NCBI GenBank assembly: GCA_031281115.1
Contig: JAITFV010000145.1
Coordinates: 1-22,582 of the forward strand
DNA from: Oscillospiraceae bacterium
GTDB taxonomy: Bacteria > Bacillota > Clostridia > Oscillospirales > Ruminococcaceae
Reading direction: 5' to 3'
DNA length: 22,582 bases
Shown: positions 7,204-16,695 of the stretch, piece by piece
How positions within the stretch are numbered: the first letter of the stretch is position 1
How the letters are laid out: each line of letters begins with the position of its first letter
Translations under genes and position numbers: made by a program
The notes under the pieces: model-generated
Database searches by the model: none
Seen by the model: the letters and a program-made list of their open reading frames with translations, nothing else
Told to the model about the DNA's origin: nothing

Positions 7204-10200
7204 ATGATGACAGAAAAAATTACAGAAATAACAGCATCCGGCTGGGCTTTGCATCCGCTCAGAACGCTGTATGCTTCGCTGCGCCGCGCAAGACGGCAGC
7301 TTGCCCGCAGCACAACTAACAGTAATATAACCGAAAAACGCCTGCTCGAAAAAGAACTCGGTATGCTGATGAAGGCGCATAAGGGCTTTCATATAAATCT
7401 GACGCCTCACAAAAAGCCCGCGCTGGGGGGCATTGTGAGCGCGTTGCGTATTATAAATGAAGAAGAGGTAATAGGCGTCGTATCAAAGGTTGCGGCGGTG
7501 AAACCTTTTTCCTCCATGGATATAGACAGCTTGATTTGGCAGGCGAAGTTCTGCGTGATAACCGAAGCAATCGCAGGGACAGAGCAGGACCACGGCTACA
7601 AGCTCGGCGCATTGACCGACCTTGACCCGCAGGCGCTCTGCGATGCGTTAAACCCCGTGGACGCGCTTTACCGCGAGGACGGGCTGTATTCTGAATTAAC
7701 TGAGGAAACCCGCGCGCAATACAGGCGCATGACCGCAGAAGTCGCTGTTGCTGCGGGAATTGATGAGGCACGGCTTTCACGCGAGTATTTAAATCGCAGA
7801 ACTGATGAAAATCCGCACATCGGCGAAGTCATCGCAAAAGATTACCGCCGAGTTTTTCCGTTTGTGCGCTTGAAAAGCTATCTGTCATCGCTATTTTTGC
7901 TGTCCGCACTGCTGACGTTTTTTTTCGCGTGGTTTTCGGTCTGGTGGGCTTGCTTTGTTATATTTCTGCCGTGTTTGGCTACTATAAAGCCGCTGACTGA
8001 TTATATCACTGTCAATTCCGTGCGGGGTGCGGGGCTTATTCCGCGGCTCGCGGTTATACGTGCGATTCCTACACGGGCGAGGACGTTGTGTGTGATTTCG
8101 ACGCTGATAACCTCTGAGAATGATATTCAAAACGGCTTGGAAAAACTCAAAGCGGCAAAACTCAAAAACGATACAGAAAATCTTAAATTCGCGCTGCTGT
8201 GCGACCTTAAACCTGCAAAAGAAGCCAAAGTTCCCGATGATGAGAAACTACTTGCAGCTGCGGAAAAGCATTTTAAAGGCAGCGAGTTTGTTATGCTCGT
8301 AAGGGAACGCAGGTTTTGTAAAACGCAGAACCTCTGGCAGGGTGAGGAACGTAAAAGAGGTGCGATTACCGCGCTTGCAAGACTTTTAAAATCCGCGGGA
8401 ACGGACGACGCTATCCGACCGAACGGCTTCCGCGCTGTGTCCGGAAGCAAAGCCGCGCTGCACGGCATTGCATATATCATGGCTCTTGACTATGACACAA
8501 TCCCGCTCATGGACAGCGTTTCAGAGCTTGCAAGCATTGCGCTGCACCCGCTTCATAAAAACAAAGGTATAATCGCACCCCGGATTACCACCACGCTTGA
8601 CAGCTACCTCAAAACAGGTTTTTCCCGCGCTATGAGCGGGAATGGCGGCTGCGCAGGGGCTTCGAGCTACGATTGTTTTTCGGGTGAGATGTATCAGGAC
8701 TGCTTCGGCGAGGGTATTTTCACCGGCAAAGGGCTTATAAACGTAGAAATATTTCTTGAAACCTGCACAGATGAAGCTCGTTTCAAGCCTGAGCGGATTC
8801 TTTCGCATGATATACTTGAGGGAGGCTGTACCGGCGTGGTTTACGCGGGTGATGTGGAATTCAGCGATGGTTTCCCCGACACGTCGGGCGCGTATTTCAA
8901 ACGGCAGCACCGCTGGCTTCGCGGCGATTTGCAAAACTTCGGATTCGTTTTTGAGCGGCGAGCCGCCGGTGCGGAAAAATTTACTCCTTTGACGAGATGG
9001 AAGCTGCTTGATAATGTGCGGCGGGCAATAACGCCGCTGTTTGTGCTGCTGTGTTTTATTGTTTCTGCGGTTTGTAATTCGCAGCCCTTTGCACTTGCGG
9101 GGCTTTTAGCAGTTACAATGCCGTTTCTGACGGGCTTTTTTCCGTCTGTTGTGAGAGGGCGGCGGTTCGCGTTTTACAGGCGGTTCTATTCACCGGTAAT
9201 CTCGCAGACTAAGCAGCTTCTGCGGCAGTGTATTCTTGAGATTATGTTCGCGGTTAAGAATGCGTTAGTAAGTGCTGACGCGCTTGTCCGTGTGTTGTGG
9301 CGTATGTTGATTTCTAAAAAACGCCTGCTTGACTGGACAACGGCTTCCGCGCTCGAGGGGATGAAGTCGGGTTTTTCGCACATGATTATCGCGGGAATAG
9401 TTTCTGCGGGGCTGCTGATTCTGTCGGTAATCGGCGGAAATCTGCTTGTGTTTATTTTAAGCGTGGTTTTTCTGTCGGCTCTGCCGCTGACGCTCTATAT
9501 AGATAGGACAAGCGGCTCTGTGAAGCCGAAATTCAATAAAACCATGCGGCATGAGCTGCATGAAAATGCACGGAAGATGTGGCGGTTTTATGAGGATTAT
9601 ACCACTGCGGAGCATAATTTTCTGCCGCCTGACAATGTTCAGTACAGCCCTGTTTACCGCGTTTCCGCGCGAACAAGCCCGACTAACATCGGTATGTATC
9701 TGATTTCATGTATCGTCGCGAAAGAATTCGGCTTTATTGATAAAACTGAATTTGAAAAGCGTATTTCCGATACTGTTGCAACAATCGAAAAATTGCAAAA
9801 GTGGCACGGAAACCTGATGAACTGGTATGAAACTATAGAGTTGAATGTAATCAGCCCGTTTGTTTCATCGGTTGACAGCGGTAATTTCGTTTGCTGCCTT
9901 GTCGCGCTTAAGGAAGCGTTAGAGGACAGCGAGCTTAAAGCGCGCGTTGTAAAGTTAATGCGAGAAACAAATTTAAAGCCGTTTTTCAACAAGGCGCGGA
10001 ATTTGTTCTCAATCGGTTTTGATATTGAAACAGGCGAGCTTTCGCGGCATAATTATGACCTGATTATGTCCGAGGCGCGGATGTTATCGTATTACGCGAT
10101 TGCCACGGGGCAGGCGGAGAAGAAGCACTGGCGGTCGCTCGGCAGAGTTATGGGCAGAAGTGGGCGTTATGCCGCGCCTGTCGCATGGACGGGGACGATG

Positions 10201-13200
10201 TTCGAGTATTATATGCCGGAGTTGCTTCTCGGCTCAAAGGAGGGCAGTATGGAATATGAGGCGCTGCGGTTTTCGCTGCATTGCCAGCAGAAACGCGGGC
10301 GGGAGACAGGTTTGCCGTTCGGGATTTCCGAGAGCGGGTATTACGCTTTTGATGAGGCGTTAAATTATCAGTACAAGGCGCACGGGGTTCAAACTGTCGG
10401 ACTTAAAGGCGGTTTGAACAAAGAGCGCGTAATTTCGCCTTATTCAAGCTTTTTGTCACTTGCGACAGACCCGATTGGTTCTTATAATAATTTGGCGCGG
10501 CTTGAAAAGCTCGGCGTTACGCACCCGAAATACGGCTTCTATGAAGCGGTGGATTTCACAAAACACAGAGTCGGCTCGGGGTACGCTGTAGTGAAATCGC
10601 ACATGGCGCATCATATCGGAATGTCGCTCGCCGGTGTGTGCAATGCGCTGCATGACGGTAAACTGCAAAAGCTGTTCTTAACCGATTCAGACATGAAGAG
10701 GGCAGAGGAGCTCTTGGAGGAAAAAATAATGGCGGGCGAGCCTGTGCTTGCCACGCCCGAGTGGCAGGAAGAACAGACTTACCGCATTAATTCTACGGAG
10801 TTCACGCAGTTCAGCCCTGCGGAAATCCACGTAAATCCGCTGTCGAACAGCTTGCTTACTGTCCTGACGACCGATATGGGAATCAGCACAACTTATTTTG
10901 ACAGAAAATCTGCGTTTTATAAAACCGAAGATTTATTAAATCCGCGCGGAACGCTGTTTGCGTTTGTTGAGAGCGAGCATGGAATGCCGTTTTTAAATCA
11001 TCCCAACGTAGGATACGATGCTCCGGGTGCACCGGAGAAGAGCGTGATTTTCCTGCAAAACAGTACAGAATATTACCTGAATTGCAGAAATTTGCAGCTT
11101 GGACAGCAGATATATCTGCACCCCTGCAAAGCCGTGGAAATACGCCGTTTCGCCGCCGAAAACCTCACGGGCATGAAGCGGCAGCTGACATTGGCAATCT
11201 ACCTTGAGCCTGCGCTGGCTAAATTCCGCGACATCGCGGCGCACCCTGCGTTTATGGACTTGTTTTTGAAGCTGAAATATGATGAAGAAAACAGATTGAT
11301 TATTGCCAAGCGCAAAGAACGCACAGGTGAACATCAGTCTGTAATGGCAATCGGCTTCCGAAGCGAAGAAGATTTCACGTTTTCATTCAGCCGCGAAGAT
11401 GTTGTTGAGCGGGGCGGCGGGATGCTTAGTGCGCTTAAAAACGCTTGTGAGCGCGTTACCGACACAACGAGCGTTCCGTGTCCCTGCGTATTTGTGAAAG
11501 CCGACTTCCCGCTTGATGCGTTCGGGAAGAAAGAGGCTGAGCTGTTCATCTGCTACGGCACGAGTGAGCAGGAAGTAATTAATTTAGCGGCTGACATTCG
11601 CGGCGGCGAAGCGGAAAACCCCGGCGAGGAGATAATCTCGCCGCTTGTTCGCGATACGATGTACGGGCGGTTTACAGCGCGGATTCTCCCGCATATTTTA
11701 TACTCGCCGAAGATAAACGCCAAAGCTGTGATGAAGAATAATCTTGATATAAAAGCACTTTGGCGGCTTGGGATTTCCGGCGATTTCCCAATTGTATTGT
11801 TTGAATTTTTCGGCAAGGGTGCGCATTGCGCGTCCGGTGCCGACGCTATGATTGAAATGAAGAAAGCGTTAGGTTTATGCGGCGTTGAATTCGACCTTGT
11901 TATGCTTTGTGAAAACGAGGCACAGTTGCGCTTAGCTGAGCAGCTGAAACGAGAGTTGAGCGTAAAGGCTTACGTGATTGGCAAGAATAACACTGAACCG
12001 GGTTTGCTGAATCTGTTGCGCGCAGCTGCATGTTATACACAGCGCTCGGATGAACTCGCTCCCGATACAAAGACAAAAATCAAAGAGCCTGTTTTTCTGC
12101 CGGTTTTAAGCTGCGACAAACCCGACTTCTCTGCCGATAGCCGCTCGGCAAGTTCTGCTAAAGAGGAAACTTTGGAAAATCGTTTCGAGAACGAGAATTA
12201 TATTATCGAAAACAACCCCGACCTGCCGTGGTGCAATGTGCTTGCATCGCCGCGTTTCGGGACGCTTGTATCTGATAAATCACTCGGCTTTTCGTGGGCT
12301 TTAAACAGCCGTGAAAATAAATTAACACCATGGAACAATGACCTGCGCGCCGATAACAAAGGCGAGATGTTAATTATGAAAACCGGCGATACGCTCTATG
12401 ACTTAATTGACGGGAGCAGAGCCGTATTTGCGCCGAACCGCGCCGAATATCACGGCGTTGTTAAAGGTATTCATGCGAAAACAACTGTCGGCGTTTATGA
12501 AAAAGGCATGGGCAAAGAAATTATTTTAGAGCTTGAAAACCGCTCGAAAAAGAGCAGAACGTTCCAAATTGCATATTATACCGAGCCGGTTCTCGGCGTA
12601 ACACGCGAAACAGCAGGGCTTTTAAAGCCTGAAGTAAAAGAAAACACGCTGATTTTCAAGAATTCGGCAGGGAATTGCAGCGGAGCTATGCTGATTTATG
12701 CAGACAGAGAATCCGCTTTCATGACCGATAGGTTTAAATTTTTTGAGGGCGACTGGTGTTCATCAAATATTGCGCCGGGCGACCCGCCTGCAGGCGCGAT
12801 TATAATTAAAATAGAGCTTCCGCCCAAGCACAAGGATAAAATTAAGTTTATTCTTGCTTTCACAAGAAATTTACGTAAACCGCTGACGATTAAAAATGCG
12901 CTGCTCTATCGATTCCCAGCGCCGCTCATTGAGGCGCAGCGCGTGGAGACGGGAGATTCGCGCCTTGACGCGCTGTACAGGTATTGGCTTCCGTGGCAGG
13001 CGATTGGAATCCGTATGTGGGCGCGAACAGGCTTTTATCAGAACAGCGGAGCTTTCGGCTATCGCGACCAATTACAAGACTGCCTGTGCGCGGTTCATGT
13101 GCGTTCGGAACTCGCGAAGCAGCAGATTCTGCGACACTGCGCTGCGCAGTTCATCGAGGGGGACGCGCTGCACTGGTGGCATGATATGGAAACGCACAAC

Positions 13201-14190
13201 AAAGGCGTTCGCACACGTTATTCGGACGATTTGCTGTGGCTGCCTTATGTAACTGCGGAGTACGTGAGGGTTACGAAAGACTACGCGCTTCTTGAAACAA
13301 AGGTTCCGTACTGTGACGGCGAGTTATTGCAAGAGCAGGAGAAAGAAAAGTATATCGAAGTCACCGTGAGCGAAATTAAAGAAAGCGTGTATCTTCACTG
13401 TAAACGCGCTATGGATAAAGGTTACGCTAAAGGCGGGCATGAGCTTTTGCTGATGGGTGGCGGTGACTGGTGCGACGGGTACAACAATGTCGGCGCGAAA
13501 GGACGCGGCGAGAGCGTCTGGCTGTCTATGTTCTATGTAATGCTGTGCAAAATGTTCGCAGAAACCGCAAAAATGATGGGTGACGATGAGTATGCCGAAA
13601 TGCTTTTAAAGCGGCGCGAGGGGTTAATCATCGCGATTGACGCGTTTGCGTGGGACGGCGAGCATTATCTGCGCGCGTTTTACGACAACGGCAGGGAAAT
13701 GGGCAGCGTAAAAAACGACCGCTGCAAGATTGACCTGCTTCCGCAGGCGTTCGCGATTTTAGCGGAAATGCCCGACGAACAAAGAAAAATCTCCGCGCTC
13801 ATAAGCGCGGAAGAACAATTAGTTGATATGCGGAACAAGCTTATTAAATTATTCACACCGCCCTTCTCAAAAGGAACATCATGGCAGGAGCCGGGCTATG
13901 TTGAGAGTTATCCCGAGGGTGTGCGCGAGAATGGCGGGCAATACACCCACGCGGCGATGTGGTATGCGCTGGCTCTGTACAGAGCGGGCAAAAAAGAGCG
14001 CGCAGAGCTTGTCACGCGTATGCTGGCGCCGTTCGGCAGAGGCGCTGAGTATAAAACCGAGCCTTATTATATGGCGGCGGATATTTATACGAACCCGCAA
14101 GCATATGGACGGGGCGGCTGGAGTCTTTATACAGGAAGTGCAGGGTGGTATTTTTGGGTACTGCGAGAGGTTTTCGGCAATGAACATTAA
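7204..14190 (+). CDS. Cyclic beta-1,2-glucan synthase-like protein (GT84 + cyclisation + GH94)
   Basis: A membrane enzyme of 2,328 residues. The ATG at 7204 is chosen over an upstream TTG; AAGGG lies about 12 bases before it. The cytoplasmic N-terminus is followed by membrane helices at residues about 225-265. A family-84-like glycosyltransferase domain follows, with LDYDT near 428 and the donor-site QHRWLRGD near 567. Further helices lie near 608-650 and 724-767. A glucoamylase-like cyclisation domain spans about 780-1150 (ISPYSSFLSLATDP, GFYEAVDFT, KSHMAHHIGMSL). Two beta-sandwich stretches precede a C-terminal GH94 phosphorylase-like domain with HWWHDMETHNKGVRTRYSDD near 1990 and GGGDWCDGYN near 2087, the latter holding the expected acid Asp. 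This is the order known for NdvB/ChvB/Cgs, which builds cyclic beta-1,2-glucans from UDP-glucose. No exporter or modifying enzyme is adjacent. The product is inferred from the family. Confidence 0.9.
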   Translation: MMTEKITEITASGWALHPLRTLYASLRRARRQLARSTTNSNITEKRLLEKELGMLMKAHKGFHINLTPHKKPALGGIVSALRIINEEEVIGVVSKVAAVKPFSSMDIDSLIWQAKFCVITEAIAGTEQDHGYKLGALTDLDPQALCDALNPVDALYREDGLYSELTEETRAQYRRMTAEVAVAAGIDEARLSREYLNRRTDENPHIGEVIAKDYRRVFPFVRLKSYLSSLFLLSALLTFFFAWFSVWWACFVIFLPCLATIKPLTDYITVNSVRGAGLIPRLAVIRAIPTRARTLCVISTLITSENDIQNGLEKLKAAKLKNDTENLKFALLCDLKPAKEAKVPDDEKLLAAAEKHFKGSEFVMLVRERRFCKTQNLWQGEERKRGAITALARLLKSAGTDDAIRPNGFRAVSGSKAALHGIAYIMALDYDTIPLMDSVSELASIALHPLHKNKGIIAPRITTTLDSYLKTGFSRAMSGNGGCAGASSYDCFSGEMYQDCFGEGIFTGKGLINVEIFLETCTDEARFKPERILSHDILEGGCTGVVYAGDVEFSDGFPDTSGAYFKRQHRWLRGDLQNFGFVFERRAAGAEKFTPLTRWKLLDNVRRAITPLFVLLCFIVSAVCNSQPFALAGLLAVTMPFLTGFFPSVVRGRRFAFYRRFYSPVISQTKQLLRQCILEIMFAVKNALVSADALVRVLWRMLISKKRLLDWTTASALEGMKSGFSHMIIAGIVSAGLLILSVIGGNLLVFILSVVFLSALPLTLYIDRTSGSVKPKFNKTMRHELHENARKMWRFYEDYTTAEHNFLPPDNVQYSPVYRVSARTSPTNIGMYLISCIVAKEFGFIDKTEFEKRISDTVATIEKLQKWHGNLMNWYETIELNVISPFVSSVDSGNFVCCLVALKEALEDSELKARVVKLMRETNLKPFFNKARNLFSIGFDIETGELSRHNYDLIMSEARMLSYYAIATGQAEKKHWRSLGRVMGRSGRYAAPVAWTGTMFEYYMPELLLGSKEGSMEYEALRFSLHCQQKRGRETGLPFGISESGYYAFDEALNYQYKAHGVQTVGLKGGLNKERVISPYSSFLSLATDPIGSYNNLARLEKLGVTHPKYGFYEAVDFTKHRVGSGYAVVKSHMAHHIGMSLAGVCNALHDGKLQKLFLTDSDMKRAEELLEEKIMAGEPVLATPEWQEEQTYRINSTEFTQFSPAEIHVNPLSNSLLTVLTTDMGISTTYFDRKSAFYKTEDLLNPRGTLFAFVESEHGMPFLNHPNVGYDAPGAPEKSVIFLQNSTEYYLNCRNLQLGQQIYLHPCKAVEIRRFAAENLTGMKRQLTLAIYLEPALAKFRDIAAHPAFMDLFLKLKYDEENRLIIAKRKERTGEHQSVMAIGFRSEEDFTFSFSREDVVERGGGMLSALKNACERVTDTTSVPCPCVFVKADFPLDAFGKKEAELFICYGTSEQEVINLAADIRGGEAENPGEEIISPLVRDTMYGRFTARILPHILYSPKINAKAVMKNNLDIKALWRLGISGDFPIVLFEFFGKGAHCASGADAMIEMKKALGLCGVEFDLVMLCENEAQLRLAEQLKRELSVKAYVIGKNNTEPGLLNLLRAAACYTQRSDELAPDTKTKIKEPVFLPVLSCDKPDFSADSRSASSAKEETLENRFENENYIIENNPDLPWCNVLASPRFGTLVSDKSLGFSWALNSRENKLTPWNNDLRADNKGEMLIMKTGDTLYDLIDGSRAVFAPNRAEYHGVVKGIHAKTTVGVYEKGMGKEIILELENRSKKSRTFQIAYYTEPVLGVTRETAGLLKPEVKENTLIFKNSAGNCSGAMLIYADRESAFMTDRFKFFEGDWCSSNIAPGDPPAGAIIIKIELPPKHKDKIKFILAFTRNLRKPLTIKNALLYRFPAPLIEAQRVETGDSRLDALYRYWLPWQAIGIRMWARTGFYQNSGAFGYRDQLQDCLCAVHVRSELAKQQILRHCAAQFIEGDALHWWHDMETHNKGVRTRYSDDLLWLPYVTAEYVRVTKDYALLETKVPYCDGELLQEQEKEKYIEVTVSEIKESVYLHCKRAMDKGYAKGGHELLLMGGGDWCDGYNNVGAKGRGESVWLSMFYVMLCKMFAETAKMMGDDEYAEMLLKRREGLIIAIDAFAWDGEHYLRAFYDNGREMGSVKNDRCKIDLLPQAFAILAEMPDEQRKISALISAEEQLVDMRNKLIKLFTPPFSKGTSWQEPGYVESYPEGVRENGGQYTHAAMWYALALYRAGKKERAELVTRMLAPFGRGAEYKTEPYYMAADIYTNPQAYGRGGWSLYTGSAGWYFWVLREVFGNEH

Positions 14191-14195
14191 GAAGC

Positions 14196-14317
14196 CGTCC
14201 TAATAGAAAATCACACCGTTTAAACGGCAAAAATTTCGCCTTAGGAATTGCCAAGAAATAAACTTGACAACTGACTAAAAATTTGTTCGTTTATTCACTG
14301 AGTTTCCTATTAGGACG
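14196..14317. repeat. 122-base segment bounded by 11-base inverted repeats
   Basis: CGTCCTAATAG at 14196-14206 is matched by its exact reverse complement at 14307-14317. The interior holds a 12-base palindrome, CCGTTTAAACGG (14216-14227), and no ORF. The segment fills the gap between the convergent glucan synthase gene and the YjfB-like gene. The motif CGTCCTAATA recurs at 17303-17312. This could be a tiny MITE-like element, a bidirectional terminator region or a REP-like repeat; no clear target duplication is seen. Confidence 0.5.
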
Positions 14318-14321
14318 AGTT

Positions 14322-14531
14322 CTAAGCGCGAACATCCATTAATCCGCCGAGCCCATCAAGAGCCGCCGGAGGAGGAAGCATATCTGCCATGGAATTAATC
14401 ACAGAAGCCGCAGCTATTGTATTGGCGTCCATTACTTTCTTGAGCATTTTAATCGAGAGCAAGCCGTCGCCGTTATTAATTGATGCCATAGAACCCAAAC
14501 TAAGGGTTGCCGAATTAAACCCTGCATCCAT
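14322..14531 (-). CDS. YjfB-like small protein
   Basis: A 69-residue protein, MDAGFNSATLSLGSMASINN, continuing with an IKMLKKVMDANTIAAASVIN helix, then MADMLPPP and a Gly-rich end. This fits the YjfB family (annotated putative motility protein), whose members share a helix with repeated Met and Ala and a short C-terminal MxxxLPP-like tail. The true role of the family is unknown. A strong AGGAGG ribosome site precedes the ATG, which is only 12 bases after the thrS stop, so it should be read from the thrS promoter. No flagellar genes are in the window. Family assignment is by pattern only. Confidence 0.6.
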   Translation of the reverse strand: MDAGFNSATLSLGSMASINNGDGLLSIKMLKKVMDANTIAAASVINSMADMLPPPAALDGLGGLMDVRA

Positions 14532-14543
14532 AATAATATCCTC

Positions 14544-16478
14544 CTAAATAGTTTTTTCGATTATTTCAATGTTCAGCTTATCGCAAAGCGCATCAACAGA
14601 CATAACTCCCAAATCTCCCTCCTTGCGCGAGCGAACCGAAACCTGCCCGGTTTCCACCTCGCTGTCACCTATTACAAGCATGTAAGGGATTTTTTGAAGT
14701 TGTGCCTCACGAATTTTAAAACCTACTTTTTCGCTTCTACTGTCTATATCGGCACGAATGGAGTGAATCTTTAGCGTTTTCACCAAACTTTCACAAAACT
14801 CGTTGTGACGGTCGGCAATCGGGAGGATTCTCACCTGCTCCGGTGCAAGCCAAAGCGGAAACGCGCCCGCGTATTTCTCAATTAATAAGGCAAGCGTACG
14901 CTCGTAACAGCCGATTGACGAACGATGAATGATAATTGGATGCTTCTTTTCACCGTCTGAATCTACATAAACCATACCGAAACGCTCTGCAAGCTGAAAA
15001 TCTATTTGAATTGTGATTAACGTGTCTTCTTTGCCGTAGACGTTTTTAATCTGAATATCGAGCTTGGGACCGTAGAACGCCGCTTCACCATCAGCTTCAT
15101 AATAGTTTATACCCATTTTATCAAGAATTACGCGCATAAAATCCTGTGTCTTTTCCCACATTTCCGGGTCGCCTATATATTTATCGCGATTGTTTTCGTC
15201 CCACTTTGAGAAGCGGTAATAAACATCATCTTCAAGCCCTAAGACTTTAAATATGTGCCGCGCTAAATCAACTGCGTCAAGGAATTCTTTTTCAACTTGC
15301 TCCGGAGCGCAAACAATATGCCCCTCCGCAAGCGTGAATTGTCTGATTCTGATTAAACCATGCATTTCTCCGCTCGCTTCATTACGGAATAACGTTGCTG
15401 TTTCATTGTAGCGAATAGGTAAATCGCGATAGGAGCGCGCACGGTTCATATATGCTTGAAACTGAAAAGGGCAAGTCATGGGTCGAAGGGCGAAGACCTC
15501 ACGGTCTTTTTCTTCGTCACCCACTATAAACATTTTGTCCCAATAACGTTCGTAATGCCCTGAAATTTTGTATAAATCCGACTTCGCGAATGATGGTGTT
15601 TTTGTAAGCTGATAACCTTTGCTTTCTTCGAGGTCTTCAATAAACCGTTGAAGAATCTGAATAATTTTTGCACCCTTAGGCATTAAAACAGGCAACCCCT
15701 GACCGATATGTTCAGATGTCGTGAATAACTCCAATTCGCGCCCGAGCTTGTTGTGGTCGCGCTTCTTGGCTTCTTCGATTTTTGCAAGGTGTTCTTCAAT
15801 CATCAATGCCTTCGGGAACGCCGTGCCGTAAACTCTGCACAGCATTTTATTTTTTTCGCTTCCGCGCCAATATGCACCGGTCGAACTTAACAGCTTGAAC
15901 GCTTTTATACCGCCGGTACTCATTAAATGCGGGCCTCCGCACAAGTCAGTGAAATCATCCTGCTTGTAGAACAACAGATTCTCACCTTTTTCATGCAGCT
16001 CTTTGATTAACTCAATTTTATAAGGTTCGTCAGCAAATTGTTTTGAGGCATCTTCGAACGATAATTCAAATTGCTCAAGTTTAATATCATCTTTAACTAT
16101 TTTCTTCATCTCGGCTTCAATTTTTTCCAAGTCTTCCGGCGTAAATGGCTTTTCAATATCGAAGTCGTAGTAAAAACCATCTTCGATTGCGGGACCGATT
16201 GCGAATTTGGCTTCGGGGCAGAGCCTTTTTACCGCCTGCGCTAAAACATGCACAGCTGTGTGGCGGAAAGCCCATCTGCCTTCAGGGGTGTCAAACGTGA
16301 GTATATCAAGTGTGCAATCGGCTGCAATCATAGCTCGCAGGTCACAGACTTCATCATTAATTTTAGCGGCACACGCAGCTTTCGCAAGCCCCGCACCTAT
16401 GGACTTTGCAGCCTCGTAAGCAGAAAGCGGCTGCTCATATTCTCTTTTAACGCCGTCTTTCAAAGTTATAGTAATCAT
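14544..16478 (-). CDS. thrS: Threonyl-tRNA synthetase
   Basis: Charges tRNA-Thr with threonine. At 644 residues it has the full bacterial architecture. An N-terminal TGS domain (about 1-62) is followed by the editing domain, with HTAVH near 73 and the DLCGGPH metal-site motif near 180. The class II catalytic core (about 245-535) contains RPMTCPFQFQAY, motif 2 FRNEASGEMHGLIRIRQF and motif 3 HRSSIGCYER; the Cys, His and His of these motifs are the expected zinc ligands. The C-terminal anticodon-binding domain begins near WLAPEQVRILPI. The ATG at 16478 has GAGAGAGGA upstream. The catalytic-core variant TCPFQF differs from the E. coli form but occurs in clostridial enzymes. Confidence 0.97.
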   Translation of the reverse strand: MITITLKDGVKREYEQPLSAYEAAKSIGAGLAKAACAAKINDEVCDLRAMIAADCTLDILTFDTPEGRWAFRHTAVHVLAQAVKRLCPEAKFAIGPAIEDGFYYDFDIEKPFTPEDLEKIEAEMKKIVKDDIKLEQFELSFEDASKQFADEPYKIELIKELHEKGENLLFYKQDDFTDLCGGPHLMSTGGIKAFKLLSSTGAYWRGSEKNKMLCRVYGTAFPKALMIEEHLAKIEEAKKRDHNKLGRELELFTTSEHIGQGLPVLMPKGAKIIQILQRFIEDLEESKGYQLTKTPSFAKSDLYKISGHYERYWDKMFIVGDEEKDREVFALRPMTCPFQFQAYMNRARSYRDLPIRYNETATLFRNEASGEMHGLIRIRQFTLAEGHIVCAPEQVEKEFLDAVDLARHIFKVLGLEDDVYYRFSKWDENNRDKYIGDPEMWEKTQDFMRVILDKMGINYYEADGEAAFYGPKLDIQIKNVYGKEDTLITIQIDFQLAERFGMVYVDSDGEKKHPIIIHRSSIGCYERTLALLIEKYAGAFPLWLAPEQVRILPIADRHNEFCESLVKTLKIHSIRADIDSRSEKVGFKIREAQLQKIPYMLVIGDSEVETGQVSVRSRKEGDLGVMSVDALCDKLNIEIIEKTI

Positions 16479-16512
16479 AAGTTATCCTCTCTCGCAAAAA
16501 TATCTACAAATC

Positions 16513-16541
16513 AGTATATCACTAATTATGGAAAATGTCAA
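16513..16541 (-). promoter_or_regulatory. Sigma-A promoter of thrS
   Basis: Minus-strand TTGACA (16541-16536), 17-base spacer, TATACT (16518-16513). The start near 16506 leaves a leader of under 30 bases, too short for the T-box riboswitch that commonly controls thrS in Bacillota. Confidence 0.85.
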
Positions 16542-16597
16542 ATTTTATTGTGATAATGAACAAAAAATATTTTTTATGAATAAAATTGAAAAAAGCA

Positions 16598-16626
16598 TTG
16601 AAAAGCGCGGAATTGTCTGTTATAAT
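16598..16626 (+). promoter_or_regulatory. Sigma-A promoter of the VWA-like gene
   Basis: TTGAAA (16598-16603), 17-base spacer, TATAAT (16621-16626), pointing away from the thrS promoter. The expected start is near 16633, giving a leader of about 60 bases. Confidence 0.8.
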
Positions 16627-16695
16627 ATAAAGTACGTAAATGCAAAATATGGCAATTACTTAATAATTTAACAGAAAGGAAAGGCGGTGAACGGT

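Noticed and set aside
9654..9992. Antisense ORFs within the glucan synthase gene (also 7451-7780, 8521-8934, 13879-14187)
   Set aside because: All lie opposite a coding frame with continuous domain homology and lack ribosome sites.
16479..16686. Possible T-box riboswitch upstream of thrS
   Set aside because: The promoter lies within 65 bases of the start codon and no T-box sequence or specifier stem is present.
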